DNA of 35,806 nt from a virus. Shown piece after piece: positions 13,737-21,434 of the stretch. The notes beneath the pieces were generated by a model. That model did no database searches. It saw only the letters and a list, made by a program, of their open reading frames with translations, and was not told the origin of the DNA. The position numbers and the translations under genes were made by a program. Location of the stretch: positions 1-35,806 of IMG/VR virus record IMGVR_UViG_3300045995_000435; one strand, written 5' to 3'. Each line of letters opens with the position of its first letter. The stretch's first letter is position 1.

Positions 13737-14032
13737 TGGCGGGCATTGAACTTATAGTAGAGAGACCTGATGACATTCCAGTCGACGTCTTTGAGTCGGC
13801 GATGGAGGACTTCCTCTCACTACTCATGGTGTTGACCCCTGTGGACACAGGCAATTGCGTCAACTCTTGGTCTATCGACATCTCTGAGGACTCAGCCACC
13901 GCCACCAACGACGCAGAGTACGCGTCATTCTTGGACGACGGGTGGAGCCAACAAGCCCCAGATGGGATGACTGAGCCGGCGCTTGCAGAACTACCTGATA
14001 TGTTTAATCACTACCTTAACAGCTACTATTAA
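13736..14032 (+). CDS. HK97 gp10-like neck / tail-completion protein
   Basis: 98 residues. The core TPVDTGNCVNSWSI, then NDAEYASFLDDGWS, then an invariant-looking QQAPDGMTEPAL has the layout of the HK97 gp10-like family (TG..-S, then N..-YA..le.G, then a Pro with final pAl), which makes the connector between head and tail. It is shorter than usual (110-150), with a trimmed N-terminus. Its position ahead of scaffold and capsid is unusual, because such genes normally follow the capsid. A second gene of related type occurs at 22698-23135. The family is a pattern match by eye; the role is from the family. Confidence 0.65.
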   Translation: MAGIELIVERPDDIPVDVFESAMEDFLSLLMVLTPVDTGNCVNSWSIDISEDSATATNDAEYASFLDDGWSQQAPDGMTEPALAELPDMFNHYLNSYY

Positions 14033-14050
14033 ACGATTTTTCATTTTCTG

Positions 14051-14058
14051 TATAAATA
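14051..14058 (+). promoter_or_regulatory. T4-late-like promoter TATAAATA before scaffold and capsid
   Basis: Exact TATAAATA followed by GAATAA in the 62-base gap, 37 bases upstream of the scaffold ATG. No -35 hexamer lies at 16-18 bases. It is placed to raise capsid and scaffold expression. Confidence 0.5.
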
Positions 14059-14094
14059 GAATAACAAAACCATATATCCTGGACGGGAGCCATA

Positions 14095-14730
14095 ATGACA
14101 ATAGAAACACACACTGAGTCCACCAACTCAGCAGAAGAAGAAGCAACAACTATAAACTTGGATGAGTTTAATAAGTTAAAGGCAAACTATCATGACGCGG
14201 TAGCAGAGAGGGACAAGACCAAGATCAAGCTAAGATCGCTTGAGCAGGTCATTAATGAACACGCGGTCGTCAAGCAGAACTATGAAGCTCTGATAAATGA
14301 CAACGCCACTCTGAAGACCAACTATGATAAGTTGCAGACTGAAGTTAACCTTCAGAAAGAGACTGAAAAGAATAAGTTTATTGAGACATCGCTAACAGCA
14401 GCCCTTGAGGCGGCGGGGTCAATATCAATTCCAACGGCACTCAAGCTAATCGACAAAGGCAAGGTCACGTTTGAGGGGGACAACCTCTTAAATGATTCTG
14501 TAATCAACCTAATCAATGAACTAAAGGCGTCTGATCCAATCTTATTTGGAACGACTGACCCAAAGTTATTAGACGGGAAGCAGACGGGCCCTGGAGCTAC
14601 CTCATTAGGGATCCCTGTAAAACATGCAGGTGATAACGACATCAGCGGCGCCTTTGAAAAAGAACTACGCCAAACAAAGAACAATGAAGAAATTCAAAAC
14701 GTTCTAAGGAAGTATGGCAAAATCCAATAA
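14095..14730 (+). CDS. Capsid scaffolding protein (probable)
   Basis: 211 residues, acidic, immediately before the capsid gene. Residues about 25-105 form a long predicted coiled coil (HDAVAERDKTKIKLRSLEQV onward, with repeated NYEALINDNATLKTNYDKLQ). A Gly/Pro/Ser-containing region follows, and the end is basic and helical (KELRQTKNNEEIQNVLRKYG), as in scaffolds that bind coat protein through a C-terminal helix. Scaffolds guide procapsid assembly inside the shell and then leave. A protease domain is not seen. GGGAG at 14083-14087 is the ribosome site. The call rests on coiled coil, charge and position. Confidence 0.75.
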   Translation: MTIETHTESTNSAEEEATTINLDEFNKLKANYHDAVAERDKTKIKLRSLEQVINEHAVVKQNYEALINDNATLKTNYDKLQTEVNLQKETEKNKFIETSLTAALEAAGSISIPTALKLIDKGKVTFEGDNLLNDSVINLINELKASDPILFGTTDPKLLDGKQTGPGATSLGIPVKHAGDNDISGAFEKELRQTKNNEEIQNVLRKYGKIQ

Positions 14731-14751
14731 CCATTCAAGAGGAATTAAACA

Positions 14752-15675
14752 ATGGCTTTTACTATAAATTTAACGTCAACAGCTCAAGTAGATGATTCAA
14801 TCATCCTTGCGTTTGACCAATCATTCATCACAGCGGCCGCTCAGGCAGACGTGATGGATCAATTCATCCAATATAAGGCTGACATTGGTGCAAAATCAAT
14901 TCAATTTCCACGTTATGAACAACTTGCGCTGGCTACTACCCCACTGACTGAAGTTGATGACGTCGTTTCAGACGCGTTAGTCGACGCTCCAGTCTTACTA
15001 ACTCCTAAGGAGTATGGTAAGGTGGTCACCCGCACCAACCTCGCGTCACTTCAAACAGGTGGCACCGTCGACTTGGCCGCTTCAACCTTGGTAGGTATGA
15101 ACATGGCCGCCACTTCAAACATGCTTGCCATGAACGCGCTGGCACAGACTACTAACGTCTTAACACCAGCCGCCGCAGGTTCACTTGCAGGCACTGACAT
15201 TATCTCTGGTGGTTGGTTGAACAAACTTTACAATAAACTTGCTCGTGCCAACATCCCTGGTGTTTCAGGTGGTGAGTATGTCTTGTTTGCCCATGACGAC
15301 GTTATCGCTGACATCAGAGCAGACGGCACCGCATCTTCATGGACAGACGTCAACAAGTACAGCAACGCAAGAGAGGTCCTAAGAAATGAAGTTGGCTCTT
15401 ATAAAGGCTTCAGAATCGTTAGACAAAATGCTGCACCTTATGCTGATCAAACAGGTTCAGGCACCGTCGACATCTATGACTGCATCGCCATCGGCTTCAA
15501 TGCACTTGGTAAGGCGGTATCTCAAACACCAAAAGGCGTTATCTCTGGACCATTTGATAAACTTGGTCGCTTTGTGAACGTTGGTTGGTATGGTGTGTTT
15601 GAATACAAGATCATCGAGATGGACGCGGTCTGGAAACTTCAGGTAGCATCTTCAATCGGTGCAAACGCGGCTTAA
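14752..15675 (+). CDS. Major capsid protein
   Basis: 307 residues, expected HK97 fold. The N-terminal arm has TSTAQVDDSIILAFDQSFIT. A strand-rich region (ADIGAKSIQFPRYEQLALA then TEVDDVVSDAL) resembles the E-loop/N-arm of coat proteins of the P22/N4-like group. An A-domain-like part (GGEYVLFAHDDVIADI) is followed by the C-terminal strand (GRFVNVGWYGVFEYKIIEMD). It has a strong ribosome site (AAGAGGAATT) and lies directly after the scaffold-type gene, 21 bases apart. No prohead protease gene is present nearby, so cleavage of the N-terminus is not expected. The assignment is from length, fold-like pattern and position. Confidence 0.85.
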   Translation: MAFTINLTSTAQVDDSIILAFDQSFITAAAQADVMDQFIQYKADIGAKSIQFPRYEQLALATTPLTEVDDVVSDALVDAPVLLTPKEYGKVVTRTNLASLQTGGTVDLAASTLVGMNMAATSNMLAMNALAQTTNVLTPAAAGSLAGTDIISGGWLNKLYNKLARANIPGVSGGEYVLFAHDDVIADIRADGTASSWTDVNKYSNAREVLRNEVGSYKGFRIVRQNAAPYADQTGSGTVDIYDCIAIGFNALGKAVSQTPKGVISGPFDKLGRFVNVGWYGVFEYKIIEMDAVWKLQVASSIGANAA

Positions 15676-15687
15676 CAGGAGTAATCT

Positions 15688-16053
15688 ATGACAGCACAAT
15701 ATCAAACACCAGGGGTAGCAAATCTTGAAGCCCTTGGAATAACGGTGTCAGCAGCTCAGATCAACGCAGGTGGAGGGGCAGCACTCGTGTTGACCCCATC
15801 TACCGCCGTCGCGACAGATGTTGCAGGTGCTCCAATCTCATCTTCTACTACCGACGTTGAACTTGGTTATGTGCATGGACTAACGTCTTCAGCACAGACC
15901 CAACTCAATGGTAAGTTGAAGAATTGGGTTGCAGTTCCAGCCACAGCAGACGCAGCAGGTGCCGCAGGAGATATCGCCCATGAGGCAGGTTTCTTGTACG
16001 TCTGTACCGCGTCAGGTACGTGGGAACGCGTTGCTACCGCTACTTGGTCTTAA
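15688..16053 (+). CDS. Capsid-associated decoration-type protein
   Basis: 121 residues, small, Ala/Thr-rich and neutral, 12 bases after the capsid gene. The N-terminus (MTAQYQTPGVANLEALGITV) is followed by SSTTDVELGYVHGLTSSAQT, a motif common in phage fibre and appendage proteins (AEL.YL.G.TS.-QTQL). A beta-rich end follows (AHEAGFLYVCTASGTWERVA). The position suggests a capsid decoration or head-fibre protein. The motif means it could be trimeric and surface exposed; both points are inference. Confidence 0.65.
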   Translation: MTAQYQTPGVANLEALGITVSAAQINAGGGAALVLTPSTAVATDVAGAPISSSTTDVELGYVHGLTSSAQTQLNGKLKNWVAVPATADAAGAAGDIAHEAGFLYVCTASGTWERVATATWS

Positions 16054-16102
16054 AAAGAATGGGGTAGGCAACTACCCCTAATCCCTACTTAAAGGAACGT
16101 AT

Positions 16103-16276
16103 ATGAATAAGAAAAAGACAACACCTGAAGTTGACGCTGGTAAGGCATGGTACGTCGCGATTGATGACATTCACGCCCACATTAACGGCAGAGAGATCAT
16201 CGCTGACGTTGAGGACAGAATACAGTTGAATGAAGTTGAGTACCGCAATCTTAAGCACCTTGTCAAACCTGAATGA
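16103..16276 (+). CDS. 57-residue protein between capsid and connector genes
   Basis: Reads MNKKKTTPEVDAGKAWYVAI, then DDIHAHINGREI, and ends LKHLVKPE. AAAGGA lies upstream and the stop overlaps the next start (ATGA), so it is a coupled structural-operon gene. The middle (VAIDDIHAHINGREIIADVE then QLNEVEYRNL) has the layout of small phage proteins in which a short beta domain ends with an acidic helix carrying an E-x-x-x-L. The 62-residue gene at 23132-23320 has a similar layout (AGVLHEAGTEVELDDDTYEWL). No function is known. Confidence 0.7.
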   Translation: MNKKKTTPEVDAGKAWYVAIDDIHAHINGREIIADVEDRIQLNEVEYRNLKHLVKPE

Positions 16277-16782
16277 GCGTCTTAGTTTCAGTAGGCCTTG
16301 GAGCCAATAGCTTTCTATCCATCGCTGATGCAGACAATTTGTTTGCAGACATCTATGGGGCAGACGCCTGGACCACCTTTACCTCTGAACAAAAGCGCCA
16401 ACTACTGATAGATGCGACCACTAGGATCAACACGTTTAACTTCGCTGGTCTTAGGACCAACAGAGCGCAAAACTTAGTTTGGCCGCGCACTGGCATCTTT
16501 AGCTTTGAAGGAACTTATCTTAGCTCTGAACACGTGCCCATCCAAGTGATGCAGGCCACGTGTGAGCTTGCTAAGTGGATCTGGACTGAAAGTGAAAGGA
16601 ACATGTCTGATGATGAACTTCAGCAGTATAAGAGCGTCGCCATTGGTCCAATCAACGTGACGCCTAAGGGTAGCCCTATGTTGGTACCACAAAAGGTACT
16701 TCAACTGCTTGGCTCTATCGGTCCTGGTGTTCTTATTAATGTTAAGGCCTTTACAGGAAGTCAGATTGGTTTTGCAAGGTGA
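16273..16782 (+). CDS. Head-tail connector, phage DnaT-like family
   Basis: 169 residues. ANSFLSIADADNLFADIYGA, then a Trp, then EQKRQLLIDATTRINTFNFA-GLRT and QNLVWPR, then PIQVMQATCELAKW together match the family annotated in phages as DnaT-like (NSYvs..eA..Y...-eK..AL..At..Id, then LQWPR, then vA.cElA). Despite the name, in virion operons these act as head-completion adaptors below the portal. The C-terminal third is variable. It overlaps the upstream stop (ATGA) and the next gene starts on its own stop (GTGA). The family match is by eye but strong. Confidence 0.75.
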   Translation: MSVLVSVGLGANSFLSIADADNLFADIYGADAWTTFTSEQKRQLLIDATTRINTFNFAGLRTNRAQNLVWPRTGIFSFEGTYLSSEHVPIQVMQATCELAKWIWTESERNMSDDELQQYKSVAIGPINVTPKGSPMLVPQKVLQLLGSIGPGVLINVKAFTGSQIGFAR

Positions 16783-17339
16783 GCTTTGATCTACAAGTCT
16801 TTGAGGAGTGTGGCCCTGTAGTCAATGGAAGGGGGGCGGTGTATGAGATCACCAACATCAACTTCAAAAACTTCTTTGATTACAACACACCGTACTACTA
16901 TGAGTTCGCGTCTATACAAAGACCAGACAAGTACACCTTAGGGCACACGTACAATAAGTACATCTTCTTCAAGATATTTGGTGATCTACCAGACATCAAG
17001 GACCTGAAGATTACCATTAGTTCCTCTGACCCAGGTGGAGACACCGCGTCTTGTACAAAGATAAGAATGTTCTATGGAATGACCAACACCTATCGGTTAA
17101 ATGATGGCACGTTTGATGGAAGTTTGCTGTACCTGCCAACGCAGGTCATCATCTATCCAAGTTGGGGTATAGGATCACCGTCCGCGGCCAATGAAAGATC
17201 TCCACACATCTTTCCTGGTACAAAGACCTTGTTCACCAACTACCTCAAGATGCAGATGCACGTTGAAGGAGATGAGGACTGGAAGAACGTAGGGAACACG
17301 CCACAATATAACTTGAAGCTTGAATTCAAAAGCTTCTAA
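16779..17339 (+). CDS. Unknown virion-type protein
   Basis: 186 residues from a GTG start that overlaps the preceding TGA. Not recognised. It is rich in Tyr and Phe (NFFDYNTPYYYEF, KYIFFKIF) with alternating strands and few long helices, and ends KLEFKSF, a compact beta-sheet protein by composition. It is the first of a block of five appendage-type genes (to 21434) placed between head and neck genes, so a head- or neck-attached fibre base is plausible. No enzymatic motif is seen. Confidence 0.7.
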   Translation: MSFDLQVFEECGPVVNGRGAVYEITNINFKNFFDYNTPYYYEFASIQRPDKYTLGHTYNKYIFFKIFGDLPDIKDLKITISSSDPGGDTASCTKIRMFYGMTNTYRLNDGTFDGSLLYLPTQVIIYPSWGIGSPSAANERSPHIFPGTKTLFTNYLKMQMHVEGDEDWKNVGNTPQYNLKLEFKSF

Positions 17340-17350
17340 AAGGATCGCAA

Positions 17351-17692
17351 ATGGCAGCAGGTAAAATAAATTTTGACATTGAACAAAACGCTGACTTTAA
17401 TAGAATTATTACGATCACTGACTCAACGCCAGCGCAAAATAAGATAGACCTAAGTGGTTGCACCTTTGAGTCAAAGGCCAAACAGAACAGCACCGTCGAT
17501 GAGGTCTTGTTTGAGTTTGCCATCGTCCCAATTGACCTGCAACAAGGTAAGTTTAGGTTGAACGTAGATCACTCTACACTGTCGATAGTGACCGTTCCTA
17601 AAGGTGAGTATGACTTGCTGATCACATACGCCAGTGGTGAGGTTGACAGGGTACTTGAGGGGAACATCACCTTTAGTAAAGGTGTTTCATGA
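17351..17692 (+). CDS. Small beta-sandwich appendage protein
   Basis: 113 residues. The pattern DIEQNADFNRIITITDSTPA, then NKIDLSGCTFESKAKQN, then GEYDLLITYASGEVDRVLEG and NITFSKGVS resembles the N-terminal beta-sandwich found in baseplate or fibre-attachment proteins (..qG.df...i...d..g.pidLtg..-). It is followed, with a four-base overlap (ATGA), by the collagen-like protein, so it is probably its virion anchor. AAAGGAT is the ribosome site. The fold is inferred from the strand pattern; no database match was possible. Confidence 0.6.
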   Translation: MAAGKINFDIEQNADFNRIITITDSTPAQNKIDLSGCTFESKAKQNSTVDEVLFEFAIVPIDLQQGKFRLNVDHSTLSIVTVPKGEYDLLITYASGEVDRVLEGNITFSKGVS

Positions 17693-18114
17693 GTGACTAT
17701 AGCGTAATCGTTTCAGAAGATAACATCAATCGGGTTGAAGTCTTAACTGAAGATAACATTCGCGTTAGCTTAAACAGTAATGATAACGCCGTCTTAATTG
17801 AGGTATCTGAGACAGGACCACCTGGCCCACCTGGCCCACCTGGACAATCAGGTGCGGCAGCGTCTGTGGCCACTGAGGTCGCGGTGACACCAGCGTCGAC
17901 CTTTGCCTCAACTAACGTACAGTCTGCGCTTGAGGAGATATCAACTCTATTCTTTCAATCACTCAACGCCCCAACAGGAACTCCAGTAAGTGAAGGAGAT
18001 GTTTGGTATGACATGACGACAAGCATTCTAAAGGTAAGAAAACAGGGAGCTTGGGAACCTATTCAACTTCAAGCAGACATTGCAAATGCAAATTTGAATT
18101 GTGGTTATTTTTGA
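17689..18114 (+). CDS. Collagen-like appendage protein
   Basis: 141 residues. Residues 43-54 are collagen triplets (GPPGPPGPPGQSG), which would trimerise as a short triple helix. Before it is a 42-residue beta-rich head. After it come ASTFASTNVQSALEEIS, a fibre-type motif, and EGDVWYDMTTSILKVRKQGA, a small domain often found in phage fibres (GD.WyD..t..lk...-gW). The C-terminus NLNCGYF echoes IDCGTF at the end of 18775-19677. The last 56 bases are also the 3' end of the antisense endonuclease gene. A virion surface fibre is the likely role. Confidence 0.75.
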   Translation: MSDYSVIVSEDNINRVEVLTEDNIRVSLNSNDNAVLIEVSETGPPGPPGPPGQSGAAASVATEVAVTPASTFASTNVQSALEEISTLFFQSLNAPTGTPVSEGDVWYDMTTSILKVRKQGAWEPIQLQADIANANLNCGYF

Positions 18115-18685
18115 GGGCATCACGTATTAACTTATTTGCTGCTTTTGTAGCAGCAATTTTAACAAGATGTTCAGGTGAGCGATTAAGGGCTGCCTTTTGA
18201 TAGTTAGCAATATGTTCAAGAGTTCTAACTTTACCTGTGTTTGATTTGGAAATTTTAGCATCACGTTCAGGTGAGAATTTCATACCTGGATTATTACATG
18301 GATTTTTTTGAACAAGTTCAGGATCCATCTTTTTACCTTTATTGAGAATTGACATCTTTAGTTTGCTTTCAGCAATTTGCTCTTTTGTCATGTTGTCATA
18401 ATGAGTACCTTCGCCACCTCTGGTTTGATTGTAGCCATTATTAAAGCTGTCACAGATGTTGACGTAGAACCTCTCATATCCTCGTAAGAACTTTATGTTT
18501 ACAGGAATAAAGTCGATGTTGAAATTCTTAAAACCAAAATGACGGATTGCTTTATAAAGTGGAGTGTCATTTTTAAGTTTTTGTGCATTATAATAATGTG
18601 CTAAAACACGTTGTTCACAGTTGACAGAACGACCGACATATTGGTTGTCATCAGGTGCAGTAAAGATATAGATACCACAGGTCAT
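18059..18685 (-). CDS. GIY-YIG homing endonuclease inside the structural operon
   Basis: 208 residues. GIY at 4-6, YVG at 16-18, Arg26 on the following helix, Glu71 in GYERFYVNICDS, then GYNQTRGGEG: all canonical parts of the GIY-YIG domain (about 1-92). Residues about 100-190 are NUMOD-type DNA-binding segments (TKEQIAESKLKMSILNKGK, FSPERDAKISKSNTG, RTLEHIANYQKAALN, RSPEHLVKIAATKA). It is transcribed against its neighbours from promoter 18719-18747 with AAAGGAG before the ATG, and its last 19 codons lie antisense to the end of 17689-18114. No CGCG occurs in it, unlike the flanking genes, which agrees with separate origin. Free-standing homing enzymes spread within related phages. Confidence 0.92.
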   Translation of the reverse strand: MTCGIYIFTAPDDNQYVGRSVNCEQRVLAHYYNAQKLKNDTPLYKAIRHFGFKNFNIDFIPVNIKFLRGYERFYVNICDSFNNGYNQTRGGEGTHYDNMTKEQIAESKLKMSILNKGKKMDPELVQKNPCNNPGMKFSPERDAKISKSNTGKVRTLEHIANYQKAALNRSPEHLVKIAATKAANKLIRDALKNNHNSNLHLQCLLEVE

Positions 18686-18707
18686 ATCGATCTCCTTTAG
18701 TTATTAG

Positions 18708-18715
18708 GATAAATA
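18708..18715 (+). promoter_or_regulatory. Late-promoter-like GATAAATA before the fibre genes
   Basis: GATAAATAG on the plus strand, about 60 bases upstream of the GTG at 18775, in the gap created by the endonuclease gene. It could restore late transcription of the downstream structural genes. Confidence 0.4.
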
Positions 18716-18718
18716 GCT

Positions 18719-18747
18719 ATTATAACACATTTTTACGTAAATAACAC
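18719..18747 (-). promoter_or_regulatory. Leftward promoter of the endonuclease gene
   Basis: On the minus strand TATAAT (18724-18719), and at 17 bases a poor -35 (GTGTTA). It differs from the nTRTAC class at the -35. It lies 34 bases upstream of the start at 18685. Confidence 0.45.
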
Positions 18748-18774
18748 ACATTCTATAAGAAAAGGAAGGTAATT

Positions 18775-19677
18775 GTGGCAAATGTAATTCAAATTAAAAG
18801 ATCAGTAACCACTGATACACCAAGCACCCTTGCCGCTGGTGAGTTAGCCTATTCAGAAACCTCTGGCAATTTTTTCATCGGGACGGCAGGTAATTCCATC
18901 ACAAAGATCGGTGGTAATGCAGACGTCTTAAAGTTAAATGGCATCGCGGCAGGTGCTGACGTTAGCGCGGTCACCTCTGTAGCAGGACGTACAGGCGCGG
19001 TCACCATCGCGTTGTCAGACATCTCTGACTTCACTGACACAAACTTTGTCCACGTCACAGGTGCTGAATCAATCGCCGGCGACAAGACATTCAGCGACGA
19101 CGTCATCATCACTGGAGACCTGACGGTCAATGGGGTGACGACTACAATCTCTACCACTAACTTAACCGTCTCTGACAACATCATCGTCTTAAACAAGGAC
19201 GTGACTGGAACACCCGCCTTAAACGCTGGACTTGAGGTCAATCGTGGTTCATCTGACGCGGCACAGTTGCTTTGGTCTGAGACAGATGACAAATGGGGTG
19301 CTAAGATTGGTTCAAATGACTTCGCCGCCTTCATAAGAATTGGTGACACCCTTGCCTCTACCGCCATCTCTGACTTTAGCACAGCAGTTGGCAGCATCGT
19401 TGACGCGGTCAACATTGGTGATCTTGGTGATGTTTTAATAACCACTCCTACAAATGCAGACATCTTAAAGTTTAACAGCACCTCTGGTAAGTGGGAAAAT
19501 GGAACGACATCTTCTGGTGTTTCTACGTTCATCGCGTTGACAGACGTACCTTCTGCATATACCTCTGCAGGTGGTAAGTTCTTACGCATCAATGCAGGTG
19601 CAACCGGCGTTGAATTTGTAGCAGACCCTGGTTATCTTGTTTCAGGTACGGCCACCATAGATTGCGGCACGTTTTAA
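18775..19677 (+). CDS. Tail or head fibre-type protein
   Basis: 300 residues from GTG, with AAGGAAGG upstream. N-terminal ANVIQIKRSVTTDTPSTLAA and GELAYSETSGNFFIGTA is the standard start of many phage fibre or appendage proteins (I..KRS....P..L..GEla.n...-lyiG). The region SVAGRTGAVTIALSDISDFT is a frequent fibre motif. TFSDDVIITGDLTVNGVTTT then TNLTVSDNIIVLNKD is typical of neck and fibre proteins of large tailed phages. The C-terminus ends ATIDCGTF. The next gene starts with the same kind of N-terminus (ANSVKMKRSAVDGKVPTTTD), so both probably dock to the same site. Receptor binding is inferred. Confidence 0.8.
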   Translation: MANVIQIKRSVTTDTPSTLAAGELAYSETSGNFFIGTAGNSITKIGGNADVLKLNGIAAGADVSAVTSVAGRTGAVTIALSDISDFTDTNFVHVTGAESIAGDKTFSDDVIITGDLTVNGVTTTISTTNLTVSDNIIVLNKDVTGTPALNAGLEVNRGSSDAAQLLWSETDDKWGAKIGSNDFAAFIRIGDTLASTAISDFSTAVGSIVDAVNIGDLGDVLITTPTNADILKFNSTSGKWENGTTSSGVSTFIALTDVPSAYTSAGGKFLRINAGATGVEFVADPGYLVSGTATIDCGTF

Positions 19678-19715
19678 GTTAGCATAACCTCTGTACATAC
19701 AGAAAGGATAGCCAC

Positions 19716-21434
19716 ATGGCAAACTCAGTGAAAATGAAGCGATCAGCCGTAGATGGGAAGGTGCCCACCACCACTGACCTCGCGCTTGGTGAGATAGGTT
19801 TAAATACGTTCAATGGCAAGGTGTTCATTCTAAAGGACGACGGCACACCCGCGATAGTAGAGGTAGGTGCAATACCCGCCTTTTCAAGCATAACAGGTAA
19901 GCCAACCACGCTGTCTGGCTATGGCATCACTGACGCCGCACAGTGGCCCATTCAAACAGGCAACTCAGGTAAGTACCTCACCACCAATGGAACAAGTACC
20001 TCATGGGGTACCCTATCAATCTCGTTCAGCAGTTTATCAAGTATCCCTACCACGTTGTCTGGCTATGGGATAACAGACGCCGCGTCATTCCCTGATCAGA
20101 CAAGCAGCTCAGGTCTGTTCTTAACCACAGATGGAACAAGTGTATTATGGAGTACTTTTAATGGAAGACTATTTGACGTAAGAAATACAGCGATAGGAGA
20201 CTCCGCTTTAGCAGTTACTACAGGTGCAAACAATACAGGAATAGGATATTATTCACTTAAAGCTAATACTACAGGTTCAAGTAATACGGCAATAGGAGGT
20301 TGGTCTTTACTTACTAATACTACTGGAGCTTCTAACGTCGCGATAGGAACTTCTGCACTTAGATTAAATACTGCAGGTGGTTCCAACGTGGCGATAGGAT
20401 CTAGTGCCTTAGCTGCTAATACAACAGGTGGTTCCAACGTGGCGATAGGATCTAGTGCCTTAGCTGCTAATACCGTTTCAGGTGGTCTTACCGCGGTAGG
20501 ATCAAATGCCTTAGCTAAAAATACAGATGGAACATATAACGTCGCGGTAGGATCAACTGCCTTATATAATAATACTACAGGTTATGGTAATATGGCGTTA
20601 GGACCTACCGCGCTATATTCTAATACAATTGGTGTTGAAAATGTAGCGGTAGGATCAGCTGCATTATATTATAATACCGTAGGAAATTACAACGCCGCGG
20701 TAGGATCAGGTGCGCTTAAAGTTAATACCACAGGTGTAAGTTGCACCGCGATTGGATATCAGGCTTTAACCGCCAATACCATAGGAACTTCTAATACAGC
20801 GATTGGATATCAGGCTTTAACCGCTTGCACTACTGGAACTACAAATACCGCGGTAGGATATACTGCACTTTCAGCACTTACGACATATACTAATGCAACA
20901 GGATTAGGTAATTCAGCAGCAGTCACCGCGGCAAATCAAGTTCAATGTGGAAACAGTAGCACCACATTTTATGCCTATGGTACTTATAATAACCGTTCAG
21001 ATGAACGCGATAAGACAGACATTAGACCTACCATTCTTGGGTTAGACTTTATAAGTTCATTAACTCCTGTAGACTTCAAGTGGGATTATCGTGATGATTA
21101 TAAACCAGAACAACCATCACCTCTACCTAACGACGCGTCAGATGAACAAGTGGTGGCACATGACGCGGCACTGGCTGAGTGGTTAGAGGCGGTCAAGTTA
21201 GACAACTTGGTTCATGATGGTTCTAAAAAAAGAAATCGATATCATCATGGCTTAATCTCTCAACAAGTTAAGTCTCTATTAGATGAAAAACAGATCGACT
21301 TTGGTGGTTATCAAGATCACTCTATCTGTGGTGGTCAAGACGTGCAAACGATTGGCTATACTGAGTTAATTGGCCCTATGATCAAGGCCATTCAAGAACT
21401 TAAGGCAGAAATAGAACTGCTCAAGGCCAAATGA
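19716..21434 (+). CDS. Fibre with S74-type intramolecular chaperone domain
   Basis: 572 residues. Residues 1-60 are an attachment segment like that of the preceding gene. Two copies of PTTLSGYGITDAA follow (about 66 and 111). Residues about 155-405 are some 13 repeats of about 17-18 residues (NVAIGSSALAANTTG type), likely a left-handed beta shaft. From Ser428, SDERDKTDI opens a peptidase S74 / intramolecular chaperone domain with Ser428 and Lys433 at the self-cleavage site. LISQQVKSLL and a coiled coil (IGPMIKAIQELKAEIELLKA) end it. In this family the chaperone domain trimerises the fibre and then cuts itself off, leaving a mature fibre of about 427 residues. It overlaps the glycosyltransferase start by four bases. 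Confidence 0.88.
   Translation: MANSVKMKRSAVDGKVPTTTDLALGEIGLNTFNGKVFILKDDGTPAIVEVGAIPAFSSITGKPTTLSGYGITDAAQWPIQTGNSGKYLTTNGTSTSWGTLSISFSSLSSIPTTLSGYGITDAASFPDQTSSSGLFLTTDGTSVLWSTFNGRLFDVRNTAIGDSALAVTTGANNTGIGYYSLKANTTGSSNTAIGGWSLLTNTTGASNVAIGTSALRLNTAGGSNVAIGSSALAANTTGGSNVAIGSSALAANTVSGGLTAVGSNALAKNTDGTYNVAVGSTALYNNTTGYGNMALGPTALYSNTIGVENVAVGSAALYYNTVGNYNAAVGSGALKVNTTGVSCTAIGYQALTANTIGTSNTAIGYQALTACTTGTTNTAVGYTALSALTTYTNATGLGNSAAVTAANQVQCGNSSTTFYAYGTYNNRSDERDKTDIRPTILGLDFISSLTPVDFKWDYRDDYKPEQPSPLPNDASDEQVVAHDAALAEWLEAVKLDNLVHDGSKKRNRYHHGLISQQVKSLLDEKQIDFGGYQDHSICGGQDVQTIGYTELIGPMIKAIQELKAEIELLKAK
20374..20473 (+). repeat. 49-base perfect tandem repeat in the fibre shaft
   Basis: 20374-20422 and 20425-20473 are identical over 49 bases, period 51 bases (17 codons, one shaft repeat). 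The other shaft repeats are diverged at DNA level, so this copy is recent. Confidence 0.85.
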
